From Pandoraea eparura (lineage in GTDB: Bacteria > Pseudomonadota > Gammaproteobacteria > Burkholderiales > Burkholderiaceae), in the NCBI RefSeq assembly GCF_902459725.1, contig NZ_CABPSH010000014.1, positions 45,471-109,470 of the forward strand: DNA of 64,000 nt, in the 5' to 3' direction. Numbering within the stretch: position 1 is the stretch's first letter; each line of letters opens with the position of its first letter. Below the pieces are notes generated by a model, which worked only from the letters and a program-made list of their open reading frames with translations, was not told where the DNA came from and made no database searches. This document shows, one piece after another, positions 29,789 to 38,621 of this stretch. The translations under genes and the position numbers were made by a program.

Positions 29789-29804
29789 TGATCCATACGG
29801 ATCA
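29789..29804. promoter_or_regulatory. inverted repeat between the P-type ATPase and sigma genes
   Basis: TGATCC, four bases, GGATCA form a perfect 6-bp dyad in the short spacer between the ATPase stop and the sigma start. TGATCC equals the -35 element known for some ECF factors of the RpoE/ChrR kind, but no well-spaced -10 partner was found. It could also be a weak hairpin. Confidence 0.3.
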
Positions 29805-29860
29805 GGTGCGCTCCCGGATGCGCGGTATCGGGGCTTTATCAAGTCGATTTTGACGTGTGC

Positions 29861-32473
29861 TCAAGGATTGAGCAGTGCCACGAGTCCAAACAGCCGTGCC
29901 AGCGACGGCACGGTGATCAGCAGCGCAAGCGCCACGCCCGTCATGCCCAAGACCCGCCAGAGGTATCGATTTCGCGGACGCCCCCACGCGGGACGTGCTG
30001 TGCGCAACACCATCGGAACCACGAAGATCAGCGCCACATTGACCACGACGAGCAGTTCGAAGGCCATCGTGCGCGCCAACGGGAGCGAGTTCGCGGAGGC
30101 GCTCGCATATTGCAGCAGACCCGCGTAAACGCCGAGGACCAGCGCACCGGCCAATGCGCCGACCGAGGCCAATTGCAGGACGGTGCGAGACGACAGGAGT
30201 CGCGCACCGGGACGCCGAGGCGGGGCATGCATCAGACGCGGGTCTTCCGGCTCGTTCTCGAACACGATCGAGCAGACCGGATCGATCACGAGTTGCAGAA
30301 AGACGATGTGGATCGGCGCGAGCATGGGCGGCAAGCCGACGAGAATCGGCACCACGGCCGCCGCGACCATGGGAACGTGCACCGCGATGGTGTAGCTGAT
30401 CGCGAGGACAAGATTGGCGTAGATGCGTCTCCCGAGCCGGATGGTGGACACGATGGGGGCAAAGTCGTCGCGCAGCAGCACCAGCGCCGAGACTTCGCGC
30501 GCCACTTCCGCGCCGCGCAATCCCATCGCAATGCCAATGTGGGCCGCCTTGAGGGCCGGCGCGTCGTTCACCCCATCCCCCGTCATCGCCACCACTTCAC
30601 CGTTGTCACGCAGCGCGTTCACCAGACGAAGCTTTTGCTCGGGCCGGATGCGGGCGAAGGTCTCGACCTTCATGACGGCGTTGCGCACCTGGGCGTCGTC
30701 CATGGCCGCCAGGGCCTGCCCGGTGACGATCCGTCGGCTGTTGATGCCGACCTCGGTGGCAATGGCCTGCGCGGTTGTGGGATAGTCGCCGGTCACCATC
30801 ACCACGCGAATGCCGGCGGCGTGGCATTGCGCGATGGCCTGCGCAACTTCCGGCCGGACCGGATCGGACAGACCGACCAGCCCGAGGAATGTAAACGCGA
30901 AGCCGTGCTGATCCTTCGGCCACTCAGCGTGCGAGTGCGACGCTTTCGCCACCCCCAGCACCCGCAACCCGCCCGACGCCATGGCCGCCGCCTGGCCGAG
31001 CACCGTCTGGGTTTGCGTCGCGTCCAGATGGCAAAGGGCGCAGACGGCTTCCGGCGCCCCCTTGCACGCGATCGAATGATGCTCCGGCGCCGGGGTGCGC
31101 CAGGCGTGGGACATCGCGGGTACCGCAGGCGTCAACGCGTACTCATGCACCAGCGACCAGTCGGTGTGCAGGCGACCGGTGCCCGCGAGTTCGAGGCGGC
31201 CGGTCTCGTGGAACGCGCGCTCCATCGGATCGATGGGTTCGATTTCGCTGGCGAGCACCAGGTACTCGATCAACTCGTGAAAGGCGGCATCGATCCGCGG
31301 TGTCGATGGGCCGACGTCAAGCCGCCGGCCATGGGCGACGAGCGCGCTGACCGACATGCGATTCTGTGTCAGCGTGCCGGTCTTGTCGACGCACAGCACC
31401 GAGGTCTGGCCAAGCGCCTCGATCGCGCTCATCCGGCGCGTGAGTACGCCTTCCTTGGCGATACGGCGCGCGCCCAATGCGAAGAACACGGTGAGGATGA
31501 CGGGGATCTCTTCAGGCAGGATGCCCATCGCCAGCGTGATCCCGGCGAGGATGCCGGGCAGCCACTCACCGACGCGCCAGCGATAGATGGCGGTGAGCAG
31601 AAAGACCGTGGCAATCGCTACCGCAGCAAAGCGATTGACGAAGGTTCTCGTTTCGATCTGCAGGGGAGAAAGCGCTTCCGAGATGCCGCTCAGCGACTTG
31701 CCGATGCGACCGAGCGTCGTATTCGGCCCGGTGGCGGTCACGATCATGCGCGCTTGCCCTTGGACCACCATGGAGCCGAAAAACAGCTGGCTGTCGGCGG
31801 GCTCGCCGGTGTCGCCTGATGGATCGGTGCGGACGTCGAGTCGGGCGACGGATTTGCTGACCGCCACGGATTCTCCCGTGAGCAACGACTCGTCCACGCT
31901 CAGTTCGTGAAGTTCGACGGCAAGGCCGTCTGCGGGCACGCGGTTGCCTTCATCGACGAAAACGACGTCGCCGGGAACCAGTTCCGAGGAGGACACCAGT
32001 TGGCGGGTGCCGTCACGTAGCACCTTGGCGCGCGGCGCGGACAGTTCGCGAAGCGAGTCGAGTACCTGGGCGGTTCGATGGCTTTGATAGACGGTGAGAC
32101 AGACAATCGCGATGACGAAGGCAAGCAGCGTCAACGCTTCGGCCGCATCGCCGAGCACGAGATAGATGGCGCTTGCCGCGAGCAACAGCAGGAACATGGG
32201 CTCGCGCAGGACTTCCCACAACGTGAGTCGCCAGGTGCGGCGCGCCGCGTAGTCGACGACGTTCGCGCCGAAGCGCGCGCGCCGGGCCAGCACCTCGGCG
32301 CTCGATAGCCCGCGCTCGGCGTCGGGCGGCCGGCTCGGACCGGCCTCGGGCGCGTTGACGATGCCATTGGATTCACGGGGAACGGGCGCGGTTGGCGTGG
32401 CGCGCATGCGTGTCGGCTCGTCGGCGTCTTGCGGCGTGAGCGTGTCGCTCAGGGGCGGCGCGGTTTTGGACAT
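29861..32473 (-). CDS. cation-transporting P-type ATPase, P2-like with PEEIP motif
   Basis: An 870-residue inner-membrane pump. The actuator motif LLTGES, phosphorylation site VLCVDKTGTLTQN, and hinge [20 protein letters not shown] are present. Membrane segment 4 carries GILPEEIPVILTVFFALG in place of the usual PEGLP, and there is no CPC motif or heavy-metal domain. It therefore looks like a P2-type (Ca/Mg/monovalent-like) pump rather than a transition-metal exporter; the ion is not known. The start overlaps the upstream exported-protein gene by 25 bases. The operon promoter region holds an FNR-type box. Confidence 0.9.
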   Translation of the reverse strand: MSKTAPPLSDTLTPQDADEPTRMRATPTAPVPRESNGIVNAPEAGPSRPPDAERGLSSAEVLARRARFGANVVDYAARRTWRLTLWEVLREPMFLLLLAASAIYLVLGDAAEALTLLAFVIAIVCLTVYQSHRTAQVLDSLRELSAPRAKVLRDGTRQLVSSSELVPGDVVFVDEGNRVPADGLAVELHELSVDESLLTGESVAVSKSVARLDVRTDPSGDTGEPADSQLFFGSMVVQGQARMIVTATGPNTTLGRIGKSLSGISEALSPLQIETRTFVNRFAAVAIATVFLLTAIYRWRVGEWLPGILAGITLAMGILPEEIPVILTVFFALGARRIAKEGVLTRRMSAIEALGQTSVLCVDKTGTLTQNRMSVSALVAHGRRLDVGPSTPRIDAAFHELIEYLVLASEIEPIDPMERAFHETGRLELAGTGRLHTDWSLVHEYALTPAVPAMSHAWRTPAPEHHSIACKGAPEAVCALCHLDATQTQTVLGQAAAMASGGLRVLGVAKASHSHAEWPKDQHGFAFTFLGLVGLSDPVRPEVAQAIAQCHAAGIRVVMVTGDYPTTAQAIATEVGINSRRIVTGQALAAMDDAQVRNAVMKVETFARIRPEQKLRLVNALRDNGEVVAMTGDGVNDAPALKAAHIGIAMGLRGAEVAREVSALVLLRDDFAPIVSTIRLGRRIYANLVLAISYTIAVHVPMVAAAVVPILVGLPPMLAPIHIVFLQLVIDPVCSIVFENEPEDPRLMHAPPRRPGARLLSSRTVLQLASVGALAGALVLGVYAGLLQYASASANSLPLARTMAFELLVVVNVALIFVVPMVLRTARPAWGRPRNRYLWRVLGMTGVALALLITVPSLARLFGLVALLNP

Positions 32474-32922
32474 CGCTTACACAGATGCAGGACGCCCGGG
32501 AAGTCGGGATCCTCCCAGGAGAAATGCAGGTCGAGGGCCCCGCGCTTGGGCACCCGGATATTTCGGGATTCCGTAATTCCGGGGGTATGCGCCCAGACCC
32601 GGTAGGCGCCGGCGGGTATCCGGACGAAGAGGAACGGCCCCTCGGTTCGAACGGCCAGGACGTGCCGCCCGGCGTCTGAGGTGATCGTGACATCGACGTC
32701 GGAGAGGTAGTTTCCCGTCTTCGACGCGAACGTCATCCGTAGGTTGTACTGTGGCGCTGCGGCGCGAAACGCCTGAACGTCGTCTTCGCCAATACCGCCA
32801 GTGATGTACGAGACGCTGTTTTCCGAGTCGGGTTGCGGCGTCGGCCCGGCCAGCGCGGCGCCCACGGTGCATAGGCATGCGAAAAGCGGCACAAGCAACG
32901 ACAAGCGGACGTCCCTGAACAT
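32449..32922 (-). CDS. small exported protein with carboxypeptidase-regulatory-like domain
   Basis: A 157-residue protein with an N-terminal signal peptide (MFRDVRLSLLVPLFACLCTV, cleavage near GAALAG) and a beta-sandwich-like domain (NYLSDVDVTITSDAG, FVRIPAGAYRVWAHTPG). Such domains resemble the carboxypeptidase regulatory or PEGA fold and bind partners rather than catalyse. ATG 32920-32922 is preceded by GGGGAGAATTGCC, a good ribosome site. The gene overlaps the ATPase start, so the two are an operon, presumably induced at low oxygen through the FNR-type box. Confidence 0.75.
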   Translation of the reverse strand: MFRDVRLSLLVPLFACLCTVGAALAGPTPQPDSENSVSYITGGIGEDDVQAFRAAAPQYNLRMTFASKTGNYLSDVDVTITSDAGRHVLAVRTEGPFLFVRIPAGAYRVWAHTPGITESRNIRVPKRGALDLHFSWEDPDFPGVLHLCKRCPKPRRP

Positions 32923-32980
32923 GGCAATTCTCCCCACACTGGCCTCGTTTTCAGAATGGCGGGTCGCGTTCGTTAGGGTG

Positions 32981-32994
32981 TTGACCGATGTCAA
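32981..32994. promoter_or_regulatory. FNR/ANR/DNR-type box upstream of the ATPase operon
   Basis: TTGACCGATGTCAA is a perfect dyad with TTGAC and GTCAA half-sites around four bases, the form used by FNR/CRP-family oxygen or NO regulators. Its centre is about 65 bases upstream of the exported-protein gene, which leaves room for a class II promoter. A second box faces the divergent gene. Confidence 0.7.
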
Positions 32995-33153
32995 GGAGCC
33001 GCTTTGGGGACATCGCTTTTGCCGGCCTGGCGTTGGGTACGGCGCTTGTCTTGCGTCAAGCAAGGCACGCAAGTGCCGCGCTGTCGGTCTGCGGCTGCCA
33101 TCCTTGATGGGCCCAGGGTTGCGCCCCGGCAGACCGTTGGGCGGATCAAGGGT

Positions 33154-33167
33154 TTGACCTGCCTCAA
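33154..33167. promoter_or_regulatory. second FNR/ANR-type box, facing the Gly/Met-rich gene
   Basis: TTGACCTGCCTCAA has one variant base in the right half. Its centre (33160.5) lies upstream of a TACTCT -10-like hexamer at 33189-33194, the spacing expected when the box is centred at about -41.5. The rest of the 32923-33275 spacer shows no gene. Confidence 0.6.
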
Positions 33168-33275
33168 CGTAAGGCTTGGTGCGTCGCCTACTCTGAACAT
33201 GCACGATTGGCCCGGCATTCGCGCGGTTTCGTCACCGGCCATGCTATCGGGATTCACGTTCAGGAGATTGATGCG

Positions 33276-33775
33276 ATGGAAAGAAGAACCATGAAGCGCG
33301 TCTTGATGGTCGCGTCGTCGGCTTTGCTTGTGGTTGCGACCTCGGCGCTTGCCCAACCCAATGATGGCGACTGGGGGGCGAGCGGGGTTACGGCCCAGGG
33401 ATGATGGGTGGCGGTTATGGGTACGGCTACGGCCCAGGGATGATGGGCGGCGGTTACGGTTATGGTCCTGGCATGATGGGGCGGGGCGGTGTGATTCAGG
33501 GGCCTGGCGGTTGCGGACCGTGCTGGGGGCCTGGCGCTGCGGGGGGCGGCGGACCTGGGGTCCAGCGTGAGGATCTTAAATTGAGCGTCGATCAGGTCCG
33601 AAGCAATATGGATGGATGGGTGAAGCGTATGGGCAACCCGCGCCTCAAACTCGGCAAGGTGGTCGAGCGGGATGCGGACACGATCACCGCCGATGTGGTG
33701 ACGTCGGAGAAAGACGTCGTCGTTCAGCGTTACGAAATCAATCGGCACTCGGGGTTCATTCGACCGGCGCGATGA
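33276..33775 (+). pseudogene. exported Gly/Met/Tyr-rich protein, frameshifted in a G6 run
   Basis: A start at 33276 (with AGGAG at 33262) or at 33291 gives a signal peptide (MKRVLMVASSALLVVATSALA). The frame then closes at 33402-33404. One more G in the run at 33373-33378 would join it to the following frame, which encodes three near-identical YGPGMMGGGYGYG-type repeats, a GPGGCGPCWGPG cysteine motif and a folded tail (KLSVDQVRSNMDGWVKRMGNPR, KLGKVVERDADTITADVVT) ending at 33775. The intact protein would be about 160 residues. It could be a periplasmic metal-binding or scaffold protein. The frameshift may be real, phase-variable or a sequencing error. Confidence 0.75.
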
Positions 33776-33866
33776 GGGGAGGGACGTGCGCGTGGCGCGT
33801 TGGACTTAGCGCTTTGCGCACTTCACCGCATCCGACTTGGCACGGAGGGTGCCAGGATCGTGGGGC

Positions 33867-34715
33867 TTATCCCTCTGATACTGGTGCTGGCGAGGTAAAG
33901 AAACGTTCACGCATTTCTTCCAGCCCGAGCGATGCGAGAACCTCTTCGAGGCGTTCGGCGGGGCGGCGGCGCGGCAGGTTCTTGTATTGCGCGATGATCA
34001 ACTCGTTTTTCATCGAGTGTTCCCAGCCCACCAGTTCGGTCACGCTGACGTGATATCCGTGGGCCTCCAATTGCAGGCAGCGCAGCACGTTCGTGATCTG
34101 GCTGCCGAATTCGCGCGTATGCAGCGGGTGACGCCAGATTTCCGTGAGCGCGTTGCCTGCCAATTGCTTACCTTTATTTTTGCGCAGCACGCCTGCAATC
34201 TCGGCCTGACAACAGGGCACGAGCACGATATGGCGCGCTTGCTTGGCCAGCGCGAAGCGAATTGCGTCGTCGGTGGCGGTATTGCAGGCATGCAGCGCGG
34301 TGACGACGTCGACCGTCGGCGGCAGTGCCGGCGAGGTGATCGACTCTGCCACGGACAGGTTCAGGAACGACATCCCGGTAAAGCCCAACCGCTCGGCCAG
34401 CGCTTGGGATGTCTTGACGAGTTCCTCGCGGGTCTCGATGCCGTAGATATGCGAGTCGTCCGCGAGCGCCTTGAAGAACAGGTCATAGAGGATGAAGCCC
34501 AGGTACGACTTGCCGGCACCGTGGTCGACGAGCGTGACGCGACCGCGCTCGGCCTTGACTTCCTGGAGCAGCGGTTCGATGAACTGGAACAGGTGATAGA
34601 CCTGCTTGAGCTTGCGCCGGCTGTCCTGGTTCATCTTGCCGTCGCGCGTGAGGATATGGAGTTCCTTGAGCAGCTCGATGGACTGGCCGGGGCGGACTTC
34701 GTGGGTATTTGACAT
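33867..34715 (-). CDS. class I SAM-dependent methyltransferase (Methyltransf_32-like)
   Basis: A 282-residue protein with an N-terminal helical region and a SAM-binding core. Motif I reads TLVDHGAGKSYLGFILYDLF (about 62-81). Further family-like motifs are VVTALHACNTATDDAI and HIVLVPCCQAEI. These match a group annotated as methyltransferases with similarity to eukaryotic tRNA/rRNA methylases of the 'HACG/PCC' kind. The substrate is not known. It is the last ordinary chromosomal gene before the transposon region; the direct repeats at 34899-35018 lie just upstream of its start. Confidence 0.8.
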   Translation of the reverse strand: MSNTHEVRPGQSIELLKELHILTRDGKMNQDSRRKLKQVYHLFQFIEPLLQEVKAERGRVTLVDHGAGKSYLGFILYDLFFKALADDSHIYGIETREELVKTSQALAERLGFTGMSFLNLSVAESITSPALPPTVDVVTALHACNTATDDAIRFALAKQARHIVLVPCCQAEIAGVLRKNKGKQLAGNALTEIWRHPLHTREFGSQITNVLRCLQLEAHGYHVSVTELVGWEHSMKNELIIAQYKNLPRRRPAERLEEVLASLGLEEMRERFFTSPAPVSEG

Positions 34716-34870
34716 GGGCAGACTGAGTAAGCAACGGGCGGTGAACCGTCCCGTAAATACCGGCAGTTTACCGAAAAGACCGGCTGGCGCCGAAACCGTC
34801 AGTGGAGAACCGCTGCGTATTGGGCTGGATACGGCTTCGCGCGGCGCTTTCGGGAGCCATCAATTATTCG

Positions 34871-34886
34871 CATAATGTACATTATG
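34871..34886. repeat. 16-bp perfect palindrome next to the transposon-side repeats
   Basis: CATAATGTACATTATG is a perfect palindrome in AT-rich DNA, 12 bases before the 60-bp tandem repeat. It could be a regulator site for the methyltransferase gene or part of an insertion boundary. Confidence 0.5.
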
Positions 34887-34898
34887 TTAAATGAAAGA

Positions 34899-35018
34899 GT
34901 CAGCGGACACAATTTAGGTTAACAAACTCGATTTTTTGGACGCAAATGTGCAACTTCAGTCGGCGGACACAAATTAGGTTAACAAAACCCGTTTTTGGGA
35001 CACAAATGTGCGACTTCA
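34899..35018. repeat. two tandem 60-bp direct repeats, candidate left transposon end
   Basis: Copies at 34899-34958 and 34959-35018 agree at 51 of 60 positions by my hand count. Each contains GGACACAA-type and GGACACAAATGTGC-type motifs. The 11-mer GGACACAAATT occurs at 34965-34975 and inverted at 35081-35091. Arrays of short transposase-binding sites like this are typical of Tn7-like ends, and the location left of the transposition genes fits. The matching right end was not found. The remaining part of 34716-35140 shows no gene. Confidence 0.6.
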
Positions 35019-35140
35019 GCCAATTTGCGGATTCGCAGCAATTTTCTGTCTTGCAAACGGTGACTCGCAGAATCGTGGCAAATTTGTGTCCATCTAGGCA
35101 GGTGCTGTTGTTACGTCGATCAATGGTATTTGGAGTTTCC

Positions 35141-35782
35141 CTACTGTTTCCCTGGCGCGTGGATGGTCCGCAGTAGCAGCTCTAGCGAACCAATGCTGGT
35201 GATCCCTTGGTGCCGAGAGGCAGATCGGTCAATGAGAACTGCCCGAATGCCTGCGGAATTGGCACCTGCGTAATCACCGGCGAGCGAATCCCCCACCATT
35301 ACGGTGTGCTGGACGTCAACCCGAAGCTCGTCGCATGCCCGTTCGAACATTCGAGAATCTGGTTTGAGCCATCCGGATTCAAATGACCAGATGCAGGTCG
35401 TGGGCGTGATGGGCAAACAATCGAGTGCCGGTTGTGCGTACGGGCTCGTCAAATTGGACACTAGCCCGATCTTGACGCCCCTTGCTGCAAGGACTCGTAG
35501 GGTTTTGTCGGCATCGGGAAATAGCCTGATACTCGCCAGTTCGATCTGCAAGTCCCTTTCGAGTGAGGCCAACATGTCGGCGCCGGCATGGACGTGATTG
35601 GCCATATCCTCAAGCGTCATGCGACGCGTCATCACCATTTCAAGCGCTGCGCGCGGATCTGGTGACAGCTTCGCCAACTTCAAGAACGGGTGCTTTCTCC
35701 GACCGACGTTACAGAGGGTTCCGTAGACGTCGAAAAGCACGGCGTCGATTGTCGCGGAATGCTCTTGCGGTGCAATTGGCAT
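35141..35782 (-). CDS. HAD-superfamily hydrolase
   Basis: A 213-residue phosphatase-like protein. Motif I is VLFDVYGTLCN (nucleophile Asp, with Tyr in place of the more usual second Asp), motif II is VSNLTSPY, motif III has K in LKPDSRMF, and motif IV is GDSLAGDYAGA. A helical cap follows motif I. It starts at ATG 35780-35782. It lies between the repeat array and the tniQ-like gene on the same strand as the transposition genes, with visibly lower GC, so it is probably cargo. The substrate is unknown. Confidence 0.85.
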   Translation of the reverse strand: MPIAPQEHSATIDAVLFDVYGTLCNVGRRKHPFLKLAKLSPDPRAALEMVMTRRMTLEDMANHVHAGADMLASLERDLQIELASIRLFPDADKTLRVLAARGVKIGLVSNLTSPYAQPALDCLPITPTTCIWSFESGWLKPDSRMFERACDELRVDVQHTVMVGDSLAGDYAGANSAGIRAVLIDRSASRHQGITSIGSLELLLRTIHAPGKQ

Positions 35783-35930
35783 GATCGGCGTCCGAAGGTC
35801 TGCGGGCGAATCACAAAGACCGCGTGACATGTTCATGTGGGCATACCGGCCCATACTTGTTTCGAATCTATCTCCCTCTCCCCTGCCCGCTGCATTTCCG
35901 AACCTTACGCCTCGCTCGTCCGTCGCAAGG

Positions 35931-38621
35931 CTAACGCCACAGGTGTGAAATTCTAGCGAGTTCTTTTAGCAGTCTTTCGGCGGGAAGTCTGCCACGAGGT
36001 CCCAAGTATGCCAACGTCGAGGATGGAATGCTGTAAGGCTTGCCAAAGAGTGCCCAGTTGTTTCCCCCAGCATCTTCGACCTGTTGCAAAAATGTGTTCG
36101 CCAATCGCCGGGCACCTGCATGCAATAGTTGCTCGGCTGTGTGAGCGTCCGATACTGCGGTCGCCAATGACGCCGCATCGCGGAACGCCTGCCGTGCGAT
36201 CTGTTGAATCCCCACGAGACCCGTGCCAAGAAGGGGTTCCGACGTGGGATTGGCAGGCGCTTCTTCAACCGTCCACAAGTCGTCCGACGAAGTTTGGATG
36301 GCCATCAGACCGACCCAGTGGCTCAGCATTTCGGCTAATGGCGGCACCACGTAGACGATCTGACGATCGGGCAATCTGCGCCGAACTTTGAGCACAGTTT
36401 CATGCGGCTGAATGGAGAGGTCCGCGCCTGATAGTGCTTGAGCTTCGGGCAGGCTTAGCGTCCCGTAAAAGCAAAGCGATATCAGGAGTTCACGTCGCAA
36501 CCCTTCCGGCGTGCCATCATTCTTAATCGCCTGCCAGAGATAGGCCATTGCAGAGGAACCAATAGGCTCGCTGCGAATTTGCTTTACGCTCCCTGCGATC
36601 AGCGGGTTGGCAAGGGCCAGCGGCCCGGTTTGATACGGACGGATTTCGTGACAGTTCGTGGCATACTGAATGCTGCTTAACCATTCGTAGAATAGGCGGA
36701 CTGTGACCATTGTCGTGCGAATGCTCGATAGCGCGAGTGGGCCACGAAATGGTGCCCATTGTGCATCGGTGCCGTTGCCCATGATCCACAACGCCCGTGG
36801 ATTGGGCTCCAGCAGGAAGGCCTCAAATGCATCAAAATCACTGCTGTCAAGCGAACTCATGGCCTTGCCACGTTGCACGTAAGCCCAATTTACAATTTTT
36901 TCGAGGGCGCGTTTGTAACTCGTGGCGGCTGCGGGATGATCCCGAAATGTATCCAACCACGCGTTGATGGCCTGCAGGTCATTTTGCAACGGTATCGACG
37001 GACCTTCCGGCGCGCGGAATGTGCCATCATGACCATCGAGTTCGGGCCCCGGATGCAAAAGCGCTAGGCGTTGCGGGCGATCCAGCTTGGTAGTGGACGC
37101 GGTATTTCGTTCCTCCACGCTCGTCGGTGGTGCGCTGATCTCGCGGTCTGTGCATTCAAAGTGCCTCGATAGGCGTGTGGCAACCGTCGGGATCGCGGCG
37201 ACAAGCCACGATGCTAGATGAATCCATGTGTCATAGCCTTCGCCCGCGCAAACGAAGGTCCAGATCTGGGCCGCCATGCCGGGCGAATCCGATTCATACG
37301 CGTAGTTCAAGTGACGCGGCCACGGCGGATTTGCCGAATTGAGTTTCGGGCGAAATTCATTGAGCAGCTCCATCCATCGAGGGTTGCGGGGGCCTGGCGA
37401 ATCCAGTGTTTTGATCTGGCTTTGCCAATGCACGCACACGGCGTAGTCAGCCAGAAAGCTCATTGCACAGTATGCGACCCATGTTTCCATCGTCACGATA
37501 ACGTCGACCGGCCATGAAGCCATTCGACTGCGCAACGACGTCAGTGGCTTAGGCGCGCGTACGTCACGTGCTCTTTCGAATCGCTGTCGCCACAGAATAT
37601 AGGCGCTGAGCTCAGGCGGCTCATCAGGAGGCGAGACGAGCATTGCGCCATCTTCATGTTGTTCGAGCCATCGCGTGACGTAGCTCCGATTTGATGCATC
37701 GCCACCGAGCCCGAGTGAGTTCCACAGCCAGCGGCGAAAGGCACGAAACAACGACACCATGTGTTTTTCGCGGACGTTGACCTGACTGAAGGTCAAGGGG
37801 GCAGAAGACCGCAAGCTGCCAATGACGGCGATTTGTCTTGAGGGCGCTAGAAGCGATGCGGGCGTCCGTGACCCGCGGATGTGATTGAGCGCGTGAAATA
37901 CCGATATCCTTCGCTCTCGCTCAACGTCCGAGAATGAACAAGACCAATTGGATTGATTTGGCCACGTGAGGCTTAGCGCGGAGAGCTCCGTTAGCCAGCG
38001 TGTCAACGACACATATTCAGTCTCTGCAACAACAATGTCGGATAATGCGTTTCCCGTTGATGTTGGGCCCCAAGCGGCGCCGTACCAATGACCGCATGAC
38101 GGGCAACTGAACGGTGCATCAAAAGTGGCATGCGTCAGTGCATATCGTGGCGTGCGAGCGCCACACTGAGGACAGTTTGAGCGTAGCGTATCCCCATGGA
38201 TCGGGCATTTCTCCAGCGCTTCAATTTGACAGGCTGCATGATGAAACCCGAGGCTCAGGCAGGTCGGGCAAAATCTGATCGCCTCGTCGCTGGCGAGCCC
38301 GCTTGCCCAGCGACCGGGTTCGGACTGTAGCACCCCGTCACGAATTTGCCGGATCAGGGCGCTTTCGGACTTGCGTTGCGTCATCCACTCCCCCCACAGC
38401 AATTCGCGGGGATGGCGCCGAGAGTAATCGTTGGGGGCAAGCGGTCTGCCGAATACGCCGGCACACAGTTCCGCGGCGCCCATGGCATTCGCAATCGCAA
38501 GCTTCCCCAAGCACGCATAAGCGCTCTCACCTACGACAAACCACGCTGGCGCCCAGGCCAACCCGTCTCGCAGCGCACCGTGTGCTGCCTGGCCGCCGCG
38601 TGAGGTCATCAAGAGATTCAT
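35931..38621 (-). CDS. TniQ/TnsD-type targeting protein fused to a degenerate tyrosine-recombinase domain
   Basis: An 896-residue protein. The N-terminal part (1-180) is TniQ-like: AWFVVGESAYACLGKLAIANAMG, then zinc motifs C118/C121, C131, C139/H142, C150/C153 and C173/C176. The region from about 550 to 896 resembles the core-binding and catalytic domains of the recombinase encoded at 42623-44602, for example SYKRALEKIVNWAYVQRGKAMSS against its SYR..AERFLNWAWFERGKALSD. The catalytic first Arg is replaced by Ser (723) and the active-site His is missing; one Arg (838 or 839) and a Tyr (872) remain. The start overlaps the tnsC-like stop by ATGA. The role inferred is target-site choice. Confidence 0.8.
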   Translation of the reverse strand: MNLLMTSRGGQAAHGALRDGLAWAPAWFVVGESAYACLGKLAIANAMGAAELCAGVFGRPLAPNDYSRRHPRELLWGEWMTQRKSESALIRQIRDGVLQSEPGRWASGLASDEAIRFCPTCLSLGFHHAACQIEALEKCPIHGDTLRSNCPQCGARTPRYALTHATFDAPFSCPSCGHWYGAAWGPTSTGNALSDIVVAETEYVSLTRWLTELSALSLTWPNQSNWSCSFSDVERERRISVFHALNHIRGSRTPASLLAPSRQIAVIGSLRSSAPLTFSQVNVREKHMVSLFRAFRRWLWNSLGLGGDASNRSYVTRWLEQHEDGAMLVSPPDEPPELSAYILWRQRFERARDVRAPKPLTSLRSRMASWPVDVIVTMETWVAYCAMSFLADYAVCVHWQSQIKTLDSPGPRNPRWMELLNEFRPKLNSANPPWPRHLNYAYESDSPGMAAQIWTFVCAGEGYDTWIHLASWLVAAIPTVATRLSRHFECTDREISAPPTSVEERNTASTTKLDRPQRLALLHPGPELDGHDGTFRAPEGPSIPLQNDLQAINAWLDTFRDHPAAATSYKRALEKIVNWAYVQRGKAMSSLDSSDFDAFEAFLLEPNPRALWIMGNGTDAQWAPFRGPLALSSIRTTMVTVRLFYEWLSSIQYATNCHEIRPYQTGPLALANPLIAGSVKQIRSEPIGSSAMAYLWQAIKNDGTPEGLRRELLISLCFYGTLSLPEAQALSGADLSIQPHETVLKVRRRLPDRQIVYVVPPLAEMLSHWVGLMAIQTSSDDLWTVEEAPANPTSEPLLGTGLVGIQQIARQAFRDAASLATAVSDAHTAEQLLHAGARRLANTFLQQVEDAGGNNWALFGKPYSIPSSTLAYLGPRGRLPAERLLKELARISHLWR

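Noticed and set aside
29855..31819. A 654-codon plus-strand open frame
   Set aside because: It lies antisense to the P-type ATPase, whose catalytic motifs are all intact; the product has biased composition and no motif.
35141..35782. HAD hydrolase considered as a core chromosomal gene
   Set aside because: It lies between the repeat array and the tniQ-like gene with lower GC, so cargo is more likely, although not proven.
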